A DNA stretch of 64,000 nucleotides from Chloroflexota bacterium (GTDB taxonomy: Bacteria; Chloroflexota; Dehalococcoidia; JACQUO01): assembly GCA_016210205.1 (NCBI GenBank), contig JACQUO010000023.1, positions 129,788 to 193,787 on the forward strand, given 5' to 3'. The notes under the pieces were generated by a model. The model worked only from the letters and a program-made list of their open reading frames with translations, was not told where the DNA came from and ran no database searches. Both the position numbers and the translations under genes were made by a program. Shown piece by piece: positions 34,033 through 42,891 of the stretch. Numbering within the stretch: position 1 is the stretch's first letter; every line of letters starts with the position of its first letter.

Positions 34033-35886
34033 CTAGGGGGCATATCCGGCGGTGGCAGTGTGGGCTGATGACATGGCGACCGATATGGGGTTGCCGGCGA
34101 CCGCAGCGCCATCCACAGACCATCCCTGGAAGTTATACACCACCCCCGACTTGGTGATGGAAGCAGGGGCCGTAAGGGTGACGGCGCTGCCGCTGTCATA
34201 CCAGCTTTCCCCGGCTATGACGCCCAGGCCAGGGGGATTGGTAACCACTTTAAGGTAAAACTGCGTTTTCCAACTGGCCGTGGCGGTCTTGGCGCTATTC
34301 ATCTTGATGGCATTGGAATAGTGGTAATAGGTCCCGCTGGCAGCACCGCTCCAGGCAACGAAGACATAACGAGTTCCTGGGTCGCCGCTGACAGGGTCGC
34401 TGCTGACAGTATCGGTATTGAGCGTAGCCCGGGCCTCTTCTTCCCCCTCAACGAACCAACCCTCATCAGTGGCATGACCGGTAGCGGGGTCAAACGAGCG
34501 CTTTTCTCGGCCCGGCGTACCGTAGGGCGAGACCACGGTCAGGTAATACTGGCGCTCTAAAGTGGCAGTGTACTGGACGAAGTAGTCAGGGGTGGTTACG
34601 GTATGGCGCTGGGCCCCGCCGTCGCTCCAACCGGCGAAGACATAGCGTACGCCCGCCGCAGGGCTCTGGAGAGACTCCACATAGAGGGTATGGGTGGTGT
34701 TCTGCTCCCACACCAGGTTTACGGGGGCGCTAAGAATTTCGCCATCCACAATGACTTTGGTGCCGCTGCCGATGTTGGTGGCCACCCGCACGGCTACGGC
34801 AGGGGGAGCTTTGTACTGGGCAGAGATGGTATGGGGGCCATCTATCTTAACGCTGATGGCGCCGCTCACCGAAGGAGGAGCGCCATCCAACGACCATCCC
34901 TTAAATGTATAGCTGATGTTGTTGAGGGAATAGGTAGTCGGCGCCGTGACGCGAACGGAGGCATTCTCATCTTGCCAGCCCTGCCCAGTAAGGCCGGCGA
35001 TGCCGGGGGGGGCCGAGAGCACATTGAGGTAATACTGCTGCTTCCATAAGGCCATCACGGCGCGCGGCCCGGCCATGACGATGGGGGTTGACTTCTTGTA
35101 ATCGGTCCCCGTGGCCCACCCGTCCCACTTCACGAAGGCTTTTTGGGCCTTGTCCCCAGTAATGACAGCCCCTTCCTTAAGGCCCGCGTAGGCAGTGCTA
35201 CCTTGGTCATACCAGCCCTGGCCCAGGGCCTCCCCCACCTCCGTGGTGACGGTGAGCTCATATTGCTTCGTAAACTTTGCCTCATAGGTTGCAGGCTCTG
35301 CGGGGCGAGCCTCACGACTCTTCTCCACCACCCCATCACTCCAGCCGCTAAAAACATACCGCGCCCCCGGCTCTCGGGAGACAGGCACCGCGACTTCAAG
35401 GGTGTGTCGGGAGCCCGGGGACCAAAATCCCTGGAACGGGGTGGTGATGGCTTGGCCGTCAACAATGACCGGGCTCCCCGGCCCCAGGTTGGAGGTGACG
35501 AAGACCAGCACTTGCTTCGCCGATGGGGGTTGAGCTTCCAGACCAGGGGTAGATGGCGCGGCGGAAGATGCCGCCCCGGGGGTAGTTGCCCCAGGGGGAG
35601 TCGCTGCCACCGACGTGGGAGTGGGGGGCGGGGTGGTCCGGGAGCGCAAGGGGAACGGGAAAGCCCCAGCTGGTGTCGGCGTGGGCGTCGGGACGAGTGT
35701 AGGTATAGGAGTGAGCGGCAGGCGTGTCGCTGCTGGCGGGGCAAAGGTGGCAGTGGGCGGGGCGCCACTGCAGACGCTGCCAGCCAGGGCCAAGAGGGCA
35801 ACCAGGAACGAAAGCCCTTTTATGGCCGATGGTATTCCAAGCATGACAGCTACAAGATACCATTTTATCCCTGCCTGGTAAAGCAC
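34033..35886 (-). CDS. secreted protein with InlB-B/bacterial-repeat-like modules
   Basis: A 617-residue predicted exported protein. An N-terminal hydrophobic signal (FLVALLALAGSVCSGA) is followed by a Pro/Thr-rich linker (about residues 45-120) and then at least six beta-rich modules with recurring VFSGWSDG, FVKWDGWATG, FKGWSLDG, VFAGWSDG, FVAWSGAAS and FQGWSVDG and aromatic strands such as QYYLTVVSP and QFYLKVVTNPPG. These resemble divergent InlB B-repeat/Listeria-Bacteroides-repeat domains of surface proteins. The lipobox is not canonical (GSVC), so lipidation is doubtful. GTG 35886 has GGAAGGGAG upstream. A role in adhesion or envelope structure is inferred. Confidence 0.72.
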   Translation of the reverse strand: MLYQAGIKWYLVAVMLGIPSAIKGLSFLVALLALAGSVCSGAPPTATFAPPAATRLPLTPIPTLVPTPTPTPAGAFPFPLRSRTTPPPTPTSVAATPPGATTPGAASSAAPSTPGLEAQPPSAKQVLVFVTSNLGPGSPVIVDGQAITTPFQGFWSPGSRHTLEVAVPVSREPGARYVFSGWSDGVVEKSREARPAEPATYEAKFTKQYELTVTTEVGEALGQGWYDQGSTAYAGLKEGAVITGDKAQKAFVKWDGWATGTDYKKSTPIVMAGPRAVMALWKQQYYLNVLSAPPGIAGLTGQGWQDENASVRVTAPTTYSLNNISYTFKGWSLDGAPPSVSGAISVKIDGPHTISAQYKAPPAVAVRVATNIGSGTKVIVDGEILSAPVNLVWEQNTTHTLYVESLQSPAAGVRYVFAGWSDGGAQRHTVTTPDYFVQYTATLERQYYLTVVSPYGTPGREKRSFDPATGHATDEGWFVEGEEEARATLNTDTVSSDPVSGDPGTRYVFVAWSGAASGTYYHYSNAIKMNSAKTATASWKTQFYLKVVTNPPGLGVIAGESWYDSGSAVTLTAPASITKSGVVYNFQGWSVDGAAVAGNPISVAMSSAHTATAGYAP

Positions 35887-35927
35887 AAAATCTCCCTTCC
35901 ATGCTTGTCCTGCTTGCCCACATGGAT

Positions 35928-35956
35928 TTGAATGTCAAAGAATCTGATGGTAGAAT
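35928..35956 (+). promoter_or_regulatory. promoter for AOR-family gene
   Basis: TTGAAT (35928-35933), 17 bp, TAGAAT (35951-35956), 30 bp before the start codon. Confidence 0.6.
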
Positions 35957-35985
35957 GTCCGCATCAGCTCAGGAGGAAGACCCTA

Positions 35986-37851
35986 ATGGCGGGCTACGGC
36001 GGGAAGCTGCTGCGGGTGGACCTATCCCAGGGCCAAATCAGCCAGGAGCCTATTCCGGAGGAGGTCAAATTGGCCTTCGTGGGCGGGCGAGGCATCGGCA
36101 TCAAATACCTCTACGACGAGCTGGCCCCGGGGACAGACCCCCTGGGCCCTGGGAACAAACTCATCCTGCTCAACGGCCCACTGGCCGGGACCAACGCCCA
36201 GTCCGTCTCCCGCTGGATGGTCATCACCAAGAGTCCCCTCACCGGGGCCTATGCCCGGTCTGTGGCGGGAGCCGATTTCGGGGCCTGGCTCAAGTTCGCC
36301 GGCTATGACCTCATCATCCTCGAGGGGCAGGCCGCGCGGCCTATCTACCTTCATATCGGCCGGGAGGGGGCAGAGCTTAGGGACGCCGGAGAGCTCTGGG
36401 GGAAGAATACCCAAGAGACCCAAGAGTGGCTATCGCGACGGCATGGCCCTCTCACCCGGAGCGCCTGCATCGGCCCGGCCGGGGAGCGCCTGGTGCGCTT
36501 CGCCGCCATCGTCAGCGCTCGGCGCACCGCCAGCCGCTGCGGGGTAGGCGCCGTCATGGGCGCCAAGAGGCTCAAAGCCGTGGCCATCACCACCCAGCGG
36601 CATCTTGAGCTGGCTGTCCCCGAGGCCTTCCAGGCCCTGGTGCGGGAACAAATCGGCTATAACAAAGCGGATCTGGGCTATCAGAACAGCCACGAGATGG
36701 GCACCACCGGGGCCTCCGCCCACTTCAACCGCTTGGGCATCTTCCCCGTGCGCAACTTCCGGGCCGGCCAGATGAAGGGCGCCGAGGAATTCTCCGGCGA
36801 AGAATACCGCAAGCTTAGAGTGGGCGAGTTCGGCTGCTACTCCTGCTCCGCCCGCTGCGGCAAGCACCACCGGGTGCTTGCCGGCCCTTATGCCGGAGCC
36901 GAGAGCGAAGGGCCGGAGTATGAGAGCATCTGGGCCTTCACCGGCCCCATTGACAGCGCCAACCTGGGGGCCACCGTGGCCGCGGACCAGCTCTGCGATG
37001 ATTTGGGCATGGACACCATCTCCACGGGCAACGCCATCGGCTTTGCCTTCGAGCTCTTCGAGAAGGGCATCATCACGGAAAAAGATACCGACGGCCTTAA
37101 GCTCCGCTACGGCAACCATGCCGCCATGGTGGCGTTGGCCCACAAGATAGGCCGACGCGAGGGCTTGGGGGATGTCCTGGCCGAAGGCGTGGCGCGGGCC
37201 GCCGAGCACATCGGCCACGGCGCCTCGGCCTACGCGATGCACGCCAAGGGCCTAGAGCTCCCCGCCTACGAGCCCCGGGCCGCCAAGGCCCATGGCCTCA
37301 ACTACGCCACCAGTAACATCGGCGGCAGCCACTGCTTCGGATATGCCACCCAGGAGATTTTCGGCGTCCCCGTGCCCCGACCCGTGGATCGCTTTGCCGA
37401 CACGGGAAAAGGGGACATCGCCGCTTTCAACCAGAACCGCACCGCCCTGACAGAAATGGGCATCGTGTGCACCTTCGCCGCGGGCTGGCGCTGGTTCGGC
37501 CAACTCTACCACCGCATGCTGACTGCTGCCACCGGCATCCCAGAGTTCGGCGACCGCGCCTACTTGGCGGCGGCGGCGGAACGCCTCTACAACCTGGAGC
37601 GATGCTTCAATGTCCGGGAGGGCTTCTCCCGCGCCCAGGATACCCTGCCCCAGCGCATGCTCACGGAGCCTCTGGAGCAGCCCGGCGGCCCCGCTCACGG
37701 CCAGGTGGTGCGGGCCCAGGATGCCCTTCTGGATGAGTACTACGCGGCGCGGGGCTGGACCACCGCCGGCATCCCCAAGGCAGAGAAGCTGCGCGAGCTG
37801 GGACTGGAGGGCATCCTGGGCAACCTAAAACAAGCGCCCAGGGCAAGGTGA
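35986..37851 (+). CDS. aldehyde ferredoxin oxidoreductase family protein
   Basis: A 621-residue tungsten/molybdenum bis-pterin enzyme that oxidises aldehydes to acids with ferredoxin as acceptor, or runs in reverse. The N-terminal domain has the typical GGKLLRVDLSQG and FVGGRGIGIKYLYDE. The [4Fe-4S] ligands are CYSCSARC with the fourth Cys probably in GIVCTFA. The pterin regions include FGAWLKFAGYD and LDDLGMDT-like CDDLGMDTIS. The track start 35932 is too long; ATG 35986 follows AGGAGG. It is monocistronic with its own promoter; no adjacent pterin or tungstate-uptake genes are seen. The aldehyde substrate is unknown. Confidence 0.92.
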   Translation: MAGYGGKLLRVDLSQGQISQEPIPEEVKLAFVGGRGIGIKYLYDELAPGTDPLGPGNKLILLNGPLAGTNAQSVSRWMVITKSPLTGAYARSVAGADFGAWLKFAGYDLIILEGQAARPIYLHIGREGAELRDAGELWGKNTQETQEWLSRRHGPLTRSACIGPAGERLVRFAAIVSARRTASRCGVGAVMGAKRLKAVAITTQRHLELAVPEAFQALVREQIGYNKADLGYQNSHEMGTTGASAHFNRLGIFPVRNFRAGQMKGAEEFSGEEYRKLRVGEFGCYSCSARCGKHHRVLAGPYAGAESEGPEYESIWAFTGPIDSANLGATVAADQLCDDLGMDTISTGNAIGFAFELFEKGIITEKDTDGLKLRYGNHAAMVALAHKIGRREGLGDVLAEGVARAAEHIGHGASAYAMHAKGLELPAYEPRAAKAHGLNYATSNIGGSHCFGYATQEIFGVPVPRPVDRFADTGKGDIAAFNQNRTALTEMGIVCTFAAGWRWFGQLYHRMLTAATGIPEFGDRAYLAAAAERLYNLERCFNVREGFSRAQDTLPQRMLTEPLEQPGGPAHGQVVRAQDALLDEYYAARGWTTAGIPKAEKLRELGLEGILGNLKQAPRAR

Positions 37852-37919
37852 AAGCTTGCTTTCGAGAATACCCCACAGCCAGACAGCCAGGACGAATGTT
37901 ATGCTTTTGCGTGTTAGTC

Positions 37920-37928
37920 TGCTATAAT
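37920..37928 (+). promoter_or_regulatory. extended -10 promoter for cytochrome c maturation genes
   Basis: TGCTATAAT with a consensus -10 at 37923-37928. No good -35 is seen, which suits an extended -10 promoter. The first gene starts about 95 bp downstream. Confidence 0.55.
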
Positions 37929-38023
37929 GTGGAGGAAATTGTCCACTAACCCAGTCGTTTGTCGGCGCGCAATAACAACGATGAGATTAATGCTCCCAAA
38001 GAAATCCTCAAACAAGAGTTGAT

Positions 38024-38551
38024 ATGGGCCGCATTACCATAATTGCTACCTTCGTAGTATTCTTCGGCCTGATTGGCCTGGTTGGCTTCGGGTTGGGGGC
38101 CCGTGAGCCCCTCACCGGGGCCAGCGGCGTGGCCCGGGTGGGCCGTCCCTCCATCGACTTCACCCTGAACCTCTTCGACGGGAACAAGCTATCCCTCAGC
38201 AGCCTCAAAGGCAAGCCCGTGGTGGTGAACTTCTGGGCCTCCTGGTGTCCCCCTTGCCGCGAGGAGGCCGCCACCCTGGAGAAAACCTGGCGGGTCTATA
38301 AAGACAAGGGTGTGGTCTTCATTGGAGTGGACATCCAGGACACGGAAGCCGCCGCTCGGGCCTACATCGAGGAATTCCGTGTCACCTACCCCAACGGCCC
38401 CGACCGGGACGGGAAAATCACCATCGACTACGGGGTCAGCGGCATTCCCATCACCTTCTTCATCAACCGGGAGGGCATGATAGTCGACCGCTGGGTGGGA
38501 GCCATCACCGAGCCGATGCTGGTGGCCCAAGTGGAGGCGCTGCTGAAGTGA
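38024..38551 (+). CDS. membrane-anchored thioredoxin-like protein (TlpA/ResA type)
   Basis: A 175-residue thiol-disulfide oxidoreductase outside the membrane. An N-terminal hydrophobic helix (IIATFVVFFGLIGLVGFGLG) anchors a thioredoxin fold with WASWCPPCREEA as the redox centre and a cis-Pro in SGIPITFFI. ResA-like proteins reduce heme-binding cysteines of apocytochrome c. It overlaps ccdA by 4 bp (GTGA), so the electron donor and acceptor are translated together. Confidence 0.9.
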   Translation: MGRITIIATFVVFFGLIGLVGFGLGAREPLTGASGVARVGRPSIDFTLNLFDGNKLSLSSLKGKPVVVNFWASWCPPCREEAATLEKTWRVYKDKGVVFIGVDIQDTEAAARAYIEEFRVTYPNGPDRDGKITIDYGVSGIPITFFINREGMIVDRWVGAITEPMLVAQVEALLK

Positions 38552-39285
38552 CGGAACTAGCGCCGCCGGTGAACCTGACCCTAGCCTTCACCGCTGGGGT
38601 GGTATCCTTCCTCTCTCCCTGTGTGGCCCCCCTGGTCCCCGGCTACCTGGCCTACCTCTTCGGCACCTCCGTTGATAAGCTGGAATCCCCCGGATGGGGG
38701 CAGATGCTCTACGGGCTGGCGGCCACCTCCCTCTTCGTCCTGGGATTCACGGCGGTCTTCGTCAGCCTGGGCACCTCAGCCTCACTCCTGGGCTCACTAT
38801 TTGAAAGCTACCAGCGGGAGATGATACAGGTATCCGGCGGGGTGATGGTCTTCATGGGCATCCTGCTCACCGGCCTAATCCCCATCCCCTTCTTCAACCA
38901 GGAGCTCAGGTTCCACGGCGAGATGAAAGGCATGGGCCTGCTCAAAGGCGTGCCCCTAGGGATGGCCTTTGGCCTGGGCTGGACCCCGTGCATCGGGCCC
39001 ATCCTGGCCTCCATCCTCTTCTATGCCAGCGCTGCCACGACGGTGGCCCAGGGCTCGGTGCTGCTGCTGGTCTATTCCCTGGGCCTGGGCCTATCTTTCA
39101 TCATCACTGGTCTCTTCTTCAGCCGCGTCCTGAAGGCGCTCCGCTGGCTTATCCGCTACCGGAGGCACTTGAACATCGCCAGCGGCGCCATCCTCATCGG
39201 CATCGGGCTGCTATTCCTGACCAACAACTTCTTCTACATTAGCCTGGCCACCCAGAGGTTTTTCTACCAAATCTTCGCCAGATGA
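38548..39285 (+). CDS. ccdA: cytochrome c biogenesis protein CcdA
   Basis: A 245-residue membrane protein with six predicted helices that carries electrons from cytosolic thioredoxin across the membrane. The two conserved Cys are in SPCVAPLVPGYL and WTPCIGPILASIL. The start is GTG 38548, overlapping the stop of the thioredoxin-like gene. It supplies reducing power to the ResA/TlpA-like and CcmH-like partners. Confidence 0.93.
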   Translation: MTELAPPVNLTLAFTAGVVSFLSPCVAPLVPGYLAYLFGTSVDKLESPGWGQMLYGLAATSLFVLGFTAVFVSLGTSASLLGSLFESYQREMIQVSGGVMVFMGILLTGLIPIPFFNQELRFHGEMKGMGLLKGVPLGMAFGLGWTPCIGPILASILFYASAATTVAQGSVLLLVYSLGLGLSFIITGLFFSRVLKALRWLIRYRRHLNIASGAILIGIGLLFLTNNFFYISLATQRFFYQIFAR

Positions 39286-39295
39286 TTACGAGGCC

Positions 39296-39820
39296 ATGAA
39301 GAGCTATAAATTTCTCACTGCCCCTCTCATATTTGTCCTTCTAGCCACAGCCTTGCTTCCGGGATGTCTTAGCACCTCCACCCCCTCCTTAGAAGAGCGG
39401 GCCCAGGACCTGGAACGCAGCCTCATGTGCCCCATCTGCGAGGGCCAGACCATCTACGAGTCTCAAAGCGCCCTTGCCGTGCAAATCAAGTCCAACATCC
39501 GAGAGCAGTTGGCCCAGGGCAAGACCAGGGAGCAAATCATCCAGTTTTATGTCGAGCGCTACGGAGAGCGCATCTTGGCAGCGCCGCCGCCCGCGGGGAT
39601 AAACTGGGCCCTCTGGCTGGGGCCTCTCGCCGTGCTCGGCATCGGCGGTTTCATCCTCTACCGCCTTATCCTCTCCTTCCGCCGCCAGGGAGCGGCCGTG
39701 CCCGCAGAGATGCCAGTCACCTCTCCAGAGGAGCGCCGCTACTGGGAGGAGCGCATCCAGGCGGAGCTGGAGGGCCGGAGTCCCCCCGTCCCAGATAGGA
39801 AACAAGCGCGCGGGCCATGA
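39296..39820 (+). CDS. CcmH/NrfF-type cytochrome c maturation protein
   Basis: A 174-residue protein with an N-terminal signal (FVLLATALLPGC, possibly lipidated at Cys24) and the CcmH signature LMCPICEGQTIYESQSALA, where CxxC reduces apocytochrome c. A single C-terminal membrane helix follows (WALWLGPLAVLGIGGFILY). It starts 10 bp after ccdA. No CcmF or CcsB heme lyase gene is in this window, so the remaining maturation genes must lie elsewhere. Confidence 0.9.
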   Translation: MKSYKFLTAPLIFVLLATALLPGCLSTSTPSLEERAQDLERSLMCPICEGQTIYESQSALAVQIKSNIREQLAQGKTREQIIQFYVERYGERILAAPPPAGINWALWLGPLAVLGIGGFILYRLILSFRRQGAAVPAEMPVTSPEERRYWEERIQAELEGRSPPVPDRKQARGP

Positions 39821-39878
39821 ATCAATACTCTGACGTCAAACTATGCCGCTATCTTGCTTTTAAAAGGAGGATTTGCCT

Positions 39879-40958
39879 GTGATAAAAGGGATGGTCTTCA
39901 TCGATGGCAGCTGGCTTTACTATAACCGGCGCAACCTGGGGCGAGACCATGGGAACCCCAACTTCCAGGTAGACTATGGCCTGCTCCCCAAGGTCCTGGC
40001 GGAAGTGGTCTCCGAGCGGCTCTACCGCACGGAGGTGGACCTGGTGCGCACCTTCCTCTTCGGAAGCTACGCCGAAAACTATGATTTGCGGGACGATGCG
40101 GCGGTCCAGGACCGCCTGGACTTCTTCGCCATGCTGAAAGAGGAGTACCAGTACGAGGTGGAGGCCTTCCACATCGACTTCCGAGGCAAGCGGCTGCGGC
40201 GACAGGACCGGGAGCCCGAGGACGAGTTCGAGCCCCATGAGAAGTGCGTGGATATCGCCCTGGCCACCGCCATGCTCTACTATGCGGCCATCCCCAACGC
40301 CTACGACATCGCCATCGCCATCCTGGGGGACCGGGACTTCACCCCCCTGCTCAAGGCGGTTCGGCGGCTGGGAAAACGCACCGTCATCGCCAGTATCAAG
40401 GGCAGCTGCGCCCCCGACTACGCCGACCCCCAGGACGCTGCGGGGGTCAAGGACATGGGCATCATCTGGCTCAACGACCTGGTGGACCGAATTGAGCTTA
40501 AGTACGAACGTCAACAGCTGGATTGCCAGTCCCCCCTCCATCGCGGCCCCAAGAAGGTCTGGACCACCTACCGACCGCGGACGGGGAGGCCCTTCTACTG
40601 CGATGTCTGCCGGGAGAGGTTCACCGCGGAGAAGGCGGCGGTGCAGGCAGAGTTCCTGGCCCCCGAGAACAACCGCGCCGACAGCGAAGAGAAAGCCCCG
40701 CCTGTCCTGGGCCGAATCCTTGCGGGGCTCATCCTGAAGCGCATCGAGGACAAGGGCTACGGCTTCATCCGGGGCGCCGACGGCAAGGACTACTTCTTCC
40801 ACCTTACCGACCTGGAGCCCAACCTGCCCTGGCTGGAGGCCCAACTGGGACAGCGGGTCGTCTTCGAGGTGAAGAAGGAGGCCCAACTGGATAAGGCCGG
40901 GGCCGCCTTACGCGTGCAGAAGGCCTCTGCCCCCAACGGCTCCCAGGGCCAACCCTAA
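39879..40958 (+). CDS. NYN-domain RNase fused to cold-shock-like domain
   Basis: A 359-residue fusion. The N-terminal NYN (PIN-like) domain, about residues 1-205, has FIDGSWLYYNRRN, KCVDIALATAMLYYA and ILGDRDFTPLLKAVRRLGKR, giving the Asp residues of the metal site. A short zinc-finger-like CDVC is in the middle. The last 70 residues (LKRIEDKGYGFIRGADGKDYFFHLTDL) form a cold-shock/OB RNA-binding domain with RNP1-like GYGFIR and RNP2-like YFFHL. The protein is probably an RNA nuclease with its own RNA-binding tail. GTG 39879 is preferred: AGGAGG is 8 bp upstream, while TTG 39873 is too near. Confidence 0.8.
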   Translation: MIKGMVFIDGSWLYYNRRNLGRDHGNPNFQVDYGLLPKVLAEVVSERLYRTEVDLVRTFLFGSYAENYDLRDDAAVQDRLDFFAMLKEEYQYEVEAFHIDFRGKRLRRQDREPEDEFEPHEKCVDIALATAMLYYAAIPNAYDIAIAILGDRDFTPLLKAVRRLGKRTVIASIKGSCAPDYADPQDAAGVKDMGIIWLNDLVDRIELKYERQQLDCQSPLHRGPKKVWTTYRPRTGRPFYCDVCRERFTAEKAAVQAEFLAPENNRADSEEKAPPVLGRILAGLILKRIEDKGYGFIRGADGKDYFFHLTDLEPNLPWLEAQLGQRVVFEVKKEAQLDKAGAALRVQKASAPNGSQGQP

Positions 40959-40961
40959 GGC

Positions 40962-41083
40962 CGCTGAAGAACACCCCCAAACCCCCTCAAGGGGGTTCAA
41001 GGTATCCCCTTCGGGGAGGATTTATATCTGGGGGACACCCCCAGACCCCCGCCAATTGTTCGCCCCTCTGGACTCCCCTTTTT
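40962..41083 (+). repeat. dispersed GC-rich intergenic repeat, copy C
   Basis: Lies between the convergent NYN and ThDP genes. It contains AACACCCCCAAACCCCCTCA, a hairpin with CCTTCGGGG, CTGGGGGACACCCCCAGACC and TCGCCCCTCTGGACTCCCCT. The internal palindrome CTGGGGG-ACA-CCCCCAG is perfect. Confidence 0.75.
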
Positions 41084-41093
41084 CCGCAGCCTG

Positions 41094-42827
41094 CTAGGGC
41101 CGCCGCAGCCTCACATCCAGGACGGCAGCCTGCCCCGCCCGCACCCGCTCCAGGCCCCGCTGGAGGGCCTCCGGCAGCTGGGCCGGGTCCTCCACCGTCT
41201 CCCCATAGGCACGGCAGGCCTGGGCTACCAGGGCATACTCCGGGCTGGGGGCGATGTCCATCCCCACCCAAGCCCCCGTCCGCTCGGAATAGGACGAAGG
41301 ACCGTAGTCCGTCCGCAGGGAGGCCTTGGGGGCGTTGTAGGCCTGGTTGTTGAAGATGACCGTCAGGAAGGGAACATGGTAGGCATCCGCCGCCCAGAGG
41401 GCCGCAGTGGGGCAGCCGAAGACGAAGCTGCCATCCCCCATCAGGGACACCACGGTGCGATCCGGGGCAGCGAGCTTGGCCCCCAGGGCCGCCCCCAAGC
41501 CCCACCCCAGGGAGGAGCCGCCGCTGCCGAAGATGGTGCCGGGGCGGGTGCGCGCCAGATGGCGGCTCACGAACCCGGAGCTGGTGACAGCCTCGTTGAG
41601 GACAATGTCTTCCTCCCCCACCGCCTGGGCGATGCAGTAGCCCAGCCAGTCGGGCGAGATGGGGCGCTGGGCGGCCAGCCCCAAGGCCCCTTGGCGCCAA
41701 CCCTCACGCCGGGCCTGCATCTGCTGGCCGTGGCGCTCCAGCCGCTCCCGGGCCGCAGCGCGGGCCGACGCGGTGAGATGGACCTTCAGGGCTACCGTGA
41801 GGGCGAGGATGGCCTTGGCGGAGTCGGCATGGAGGGAGATGTCCACGGGGAAAAACCACATGGGGATGGTGGGCTTGACGGGGTCGAGGTCTATCTGGAT
41901 GATTTTGGCCCCCGGCCGGGGACGGACGACGCCGGGGATGTAGGGGACGTCGTGGTCGATGACCAGGATGGCATCGGCCTCTCTAAGATAGGGGTTGGCC
42001 AAAACGCCCGCCCAGAGCGGGTGAGCGGTGGGGAAGTTCATCCGCAGGTCGGCGGATACCACCGGGGCGCCCAGGGCCTCCGCCAGGGCGACTAGAGCCC
42101 CGACGGCGGAGGGGCTGCGCCCGGAGCTCCCCGTGATGATGAGGGGGCTCTGGGCCCGGGCCAGAATCCGGGCCGCCTCCTCAAGCAGGTCGGGGTCCGC
42201 CTGGGGCGCGGCGGGGGCGCCGTGGCGGGCCACCTCCGGCACCTCCAGGTGCTCCAGCTTCTCCATGAGGACTTCCCGAGGGAGGGATAGATAGACGGGG
42301 CCAGGCGGGGAGGCCGAGGCCACCTGGAAGGCCCGCTGCACCACCTGGTGCAGGTTGTCCGCCAGGCGCACCTCGTAGTCCCACTTCACATAGCCCCGGA
42401 CGATGGCGGCCTGATCGAACTGCTCCTGAATCCAATGAATCATGCCGCTGCGCTGGCCTCGCCGAGAGCCCTCCTGGGTCCAGGGGGCGCGGCCCGCGCA
42501 GAGGACCACCCCGATGCGCCCGCGCTGGGCGTTGTGGAGGGCGCCTCCCACCTGCTGGGTGCCCAAATCCACATGGACGAAGACCACCTGGGGCCGGCCC
42601 GAGAGCATGAAATGGCCGTGGGCGGCGGACATGGCCACGGACTCGTGGAGACTCAAGATGACCTTGGGGACCCGTTTCTCCTGGGCCTGGAACTTGGCCA
42701 GGGCCTCCTGGACGGGGAAAGTGTCGGTGCCGGGGTTGAGAAAGATGTAGTCCACCCCGTTGGCGTCCAGCATCTCCACAAAGGCCTCCGCCCCCTCCTC
42801 CACCACTACCCTTTTTCCTGGGGTCAT
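41094..42827 (-). CDS. thiamine-diphosphate enzyme, acetolactate-synthase-like family
   Basis: A 577-residue three-domain ThDP enzyme. The N-terminal domain has YIFLNPGTDTFP and the catalytic Glu in LSLHESVAMSAAHG; the central domain follows; the C-terminal domain has the ThDP motif LMGDGSFVFGCPTAALWAAD with VIFNNQAYNAPK. No acetolactate synthase small subunit or ilv gene is near, and the G-T-D-T-F-P and NPG details suggest a decarboxylase/lyase of the broader family instead. ATG 42827 with GAGGAGG replaces the track start at 43007. It lies 64 bp downstream of the LonB gene. Confidence 0.8.
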   Translation of the reverse strand: MTPGKRVVVEEGAEAFVEMLDANGVDYIFLNPGTDTFPVQEALAKFQAQEKRVPKVILSLHESVAMSAAHGHFMLSGRPQVVFVHVDLGTQQVGGALHNAQRGRIGVVLCAGRAPWTQEGSRRGQRSGMIHWIQEQFDQAAIVRGYVKWDYEVRLADNLHQVVQRAFQVASASPPGPVYLSLPREVLMEKLEHLEVPEVARHGAPAAPQADPDLLEEAARILARAQSPLIITGSSGRSPSAVGALVALAEALGAPVVSADLRMNFPTAHPLWAGVLANPYLREADAILVIDHDVPYIPGVVRPRPGAKIIQIDLDPVKPTIPMWFFPVDISLHADSAKAILALTVALKVHLTASARAAARERLERHGQQMQARREGWRQGALGLAAQRPISPDWLGYCIAQAVGEEDIVLNEAVTSSGFVSRHLARTRPGTIFGSGGSSLGWGLGAALGAKLAAPDRTVVSLMGDGSFVFGCPTAALWAADAYHVPFLTVIFNNQAYNAPKASLRTDYGPSSYSERTGAWVGMDIAPSPEYALVAQACRAYGETVEDPAQLPEALQRGLERVRAGQAAVLDVRLRRP

Positions 42828-42891
42828 GGCATCCTCCTCTGCTGGGCTAACGCGTGCCGCCCACGATGCTCGCGCCTGAGGTGGCGCGCCC

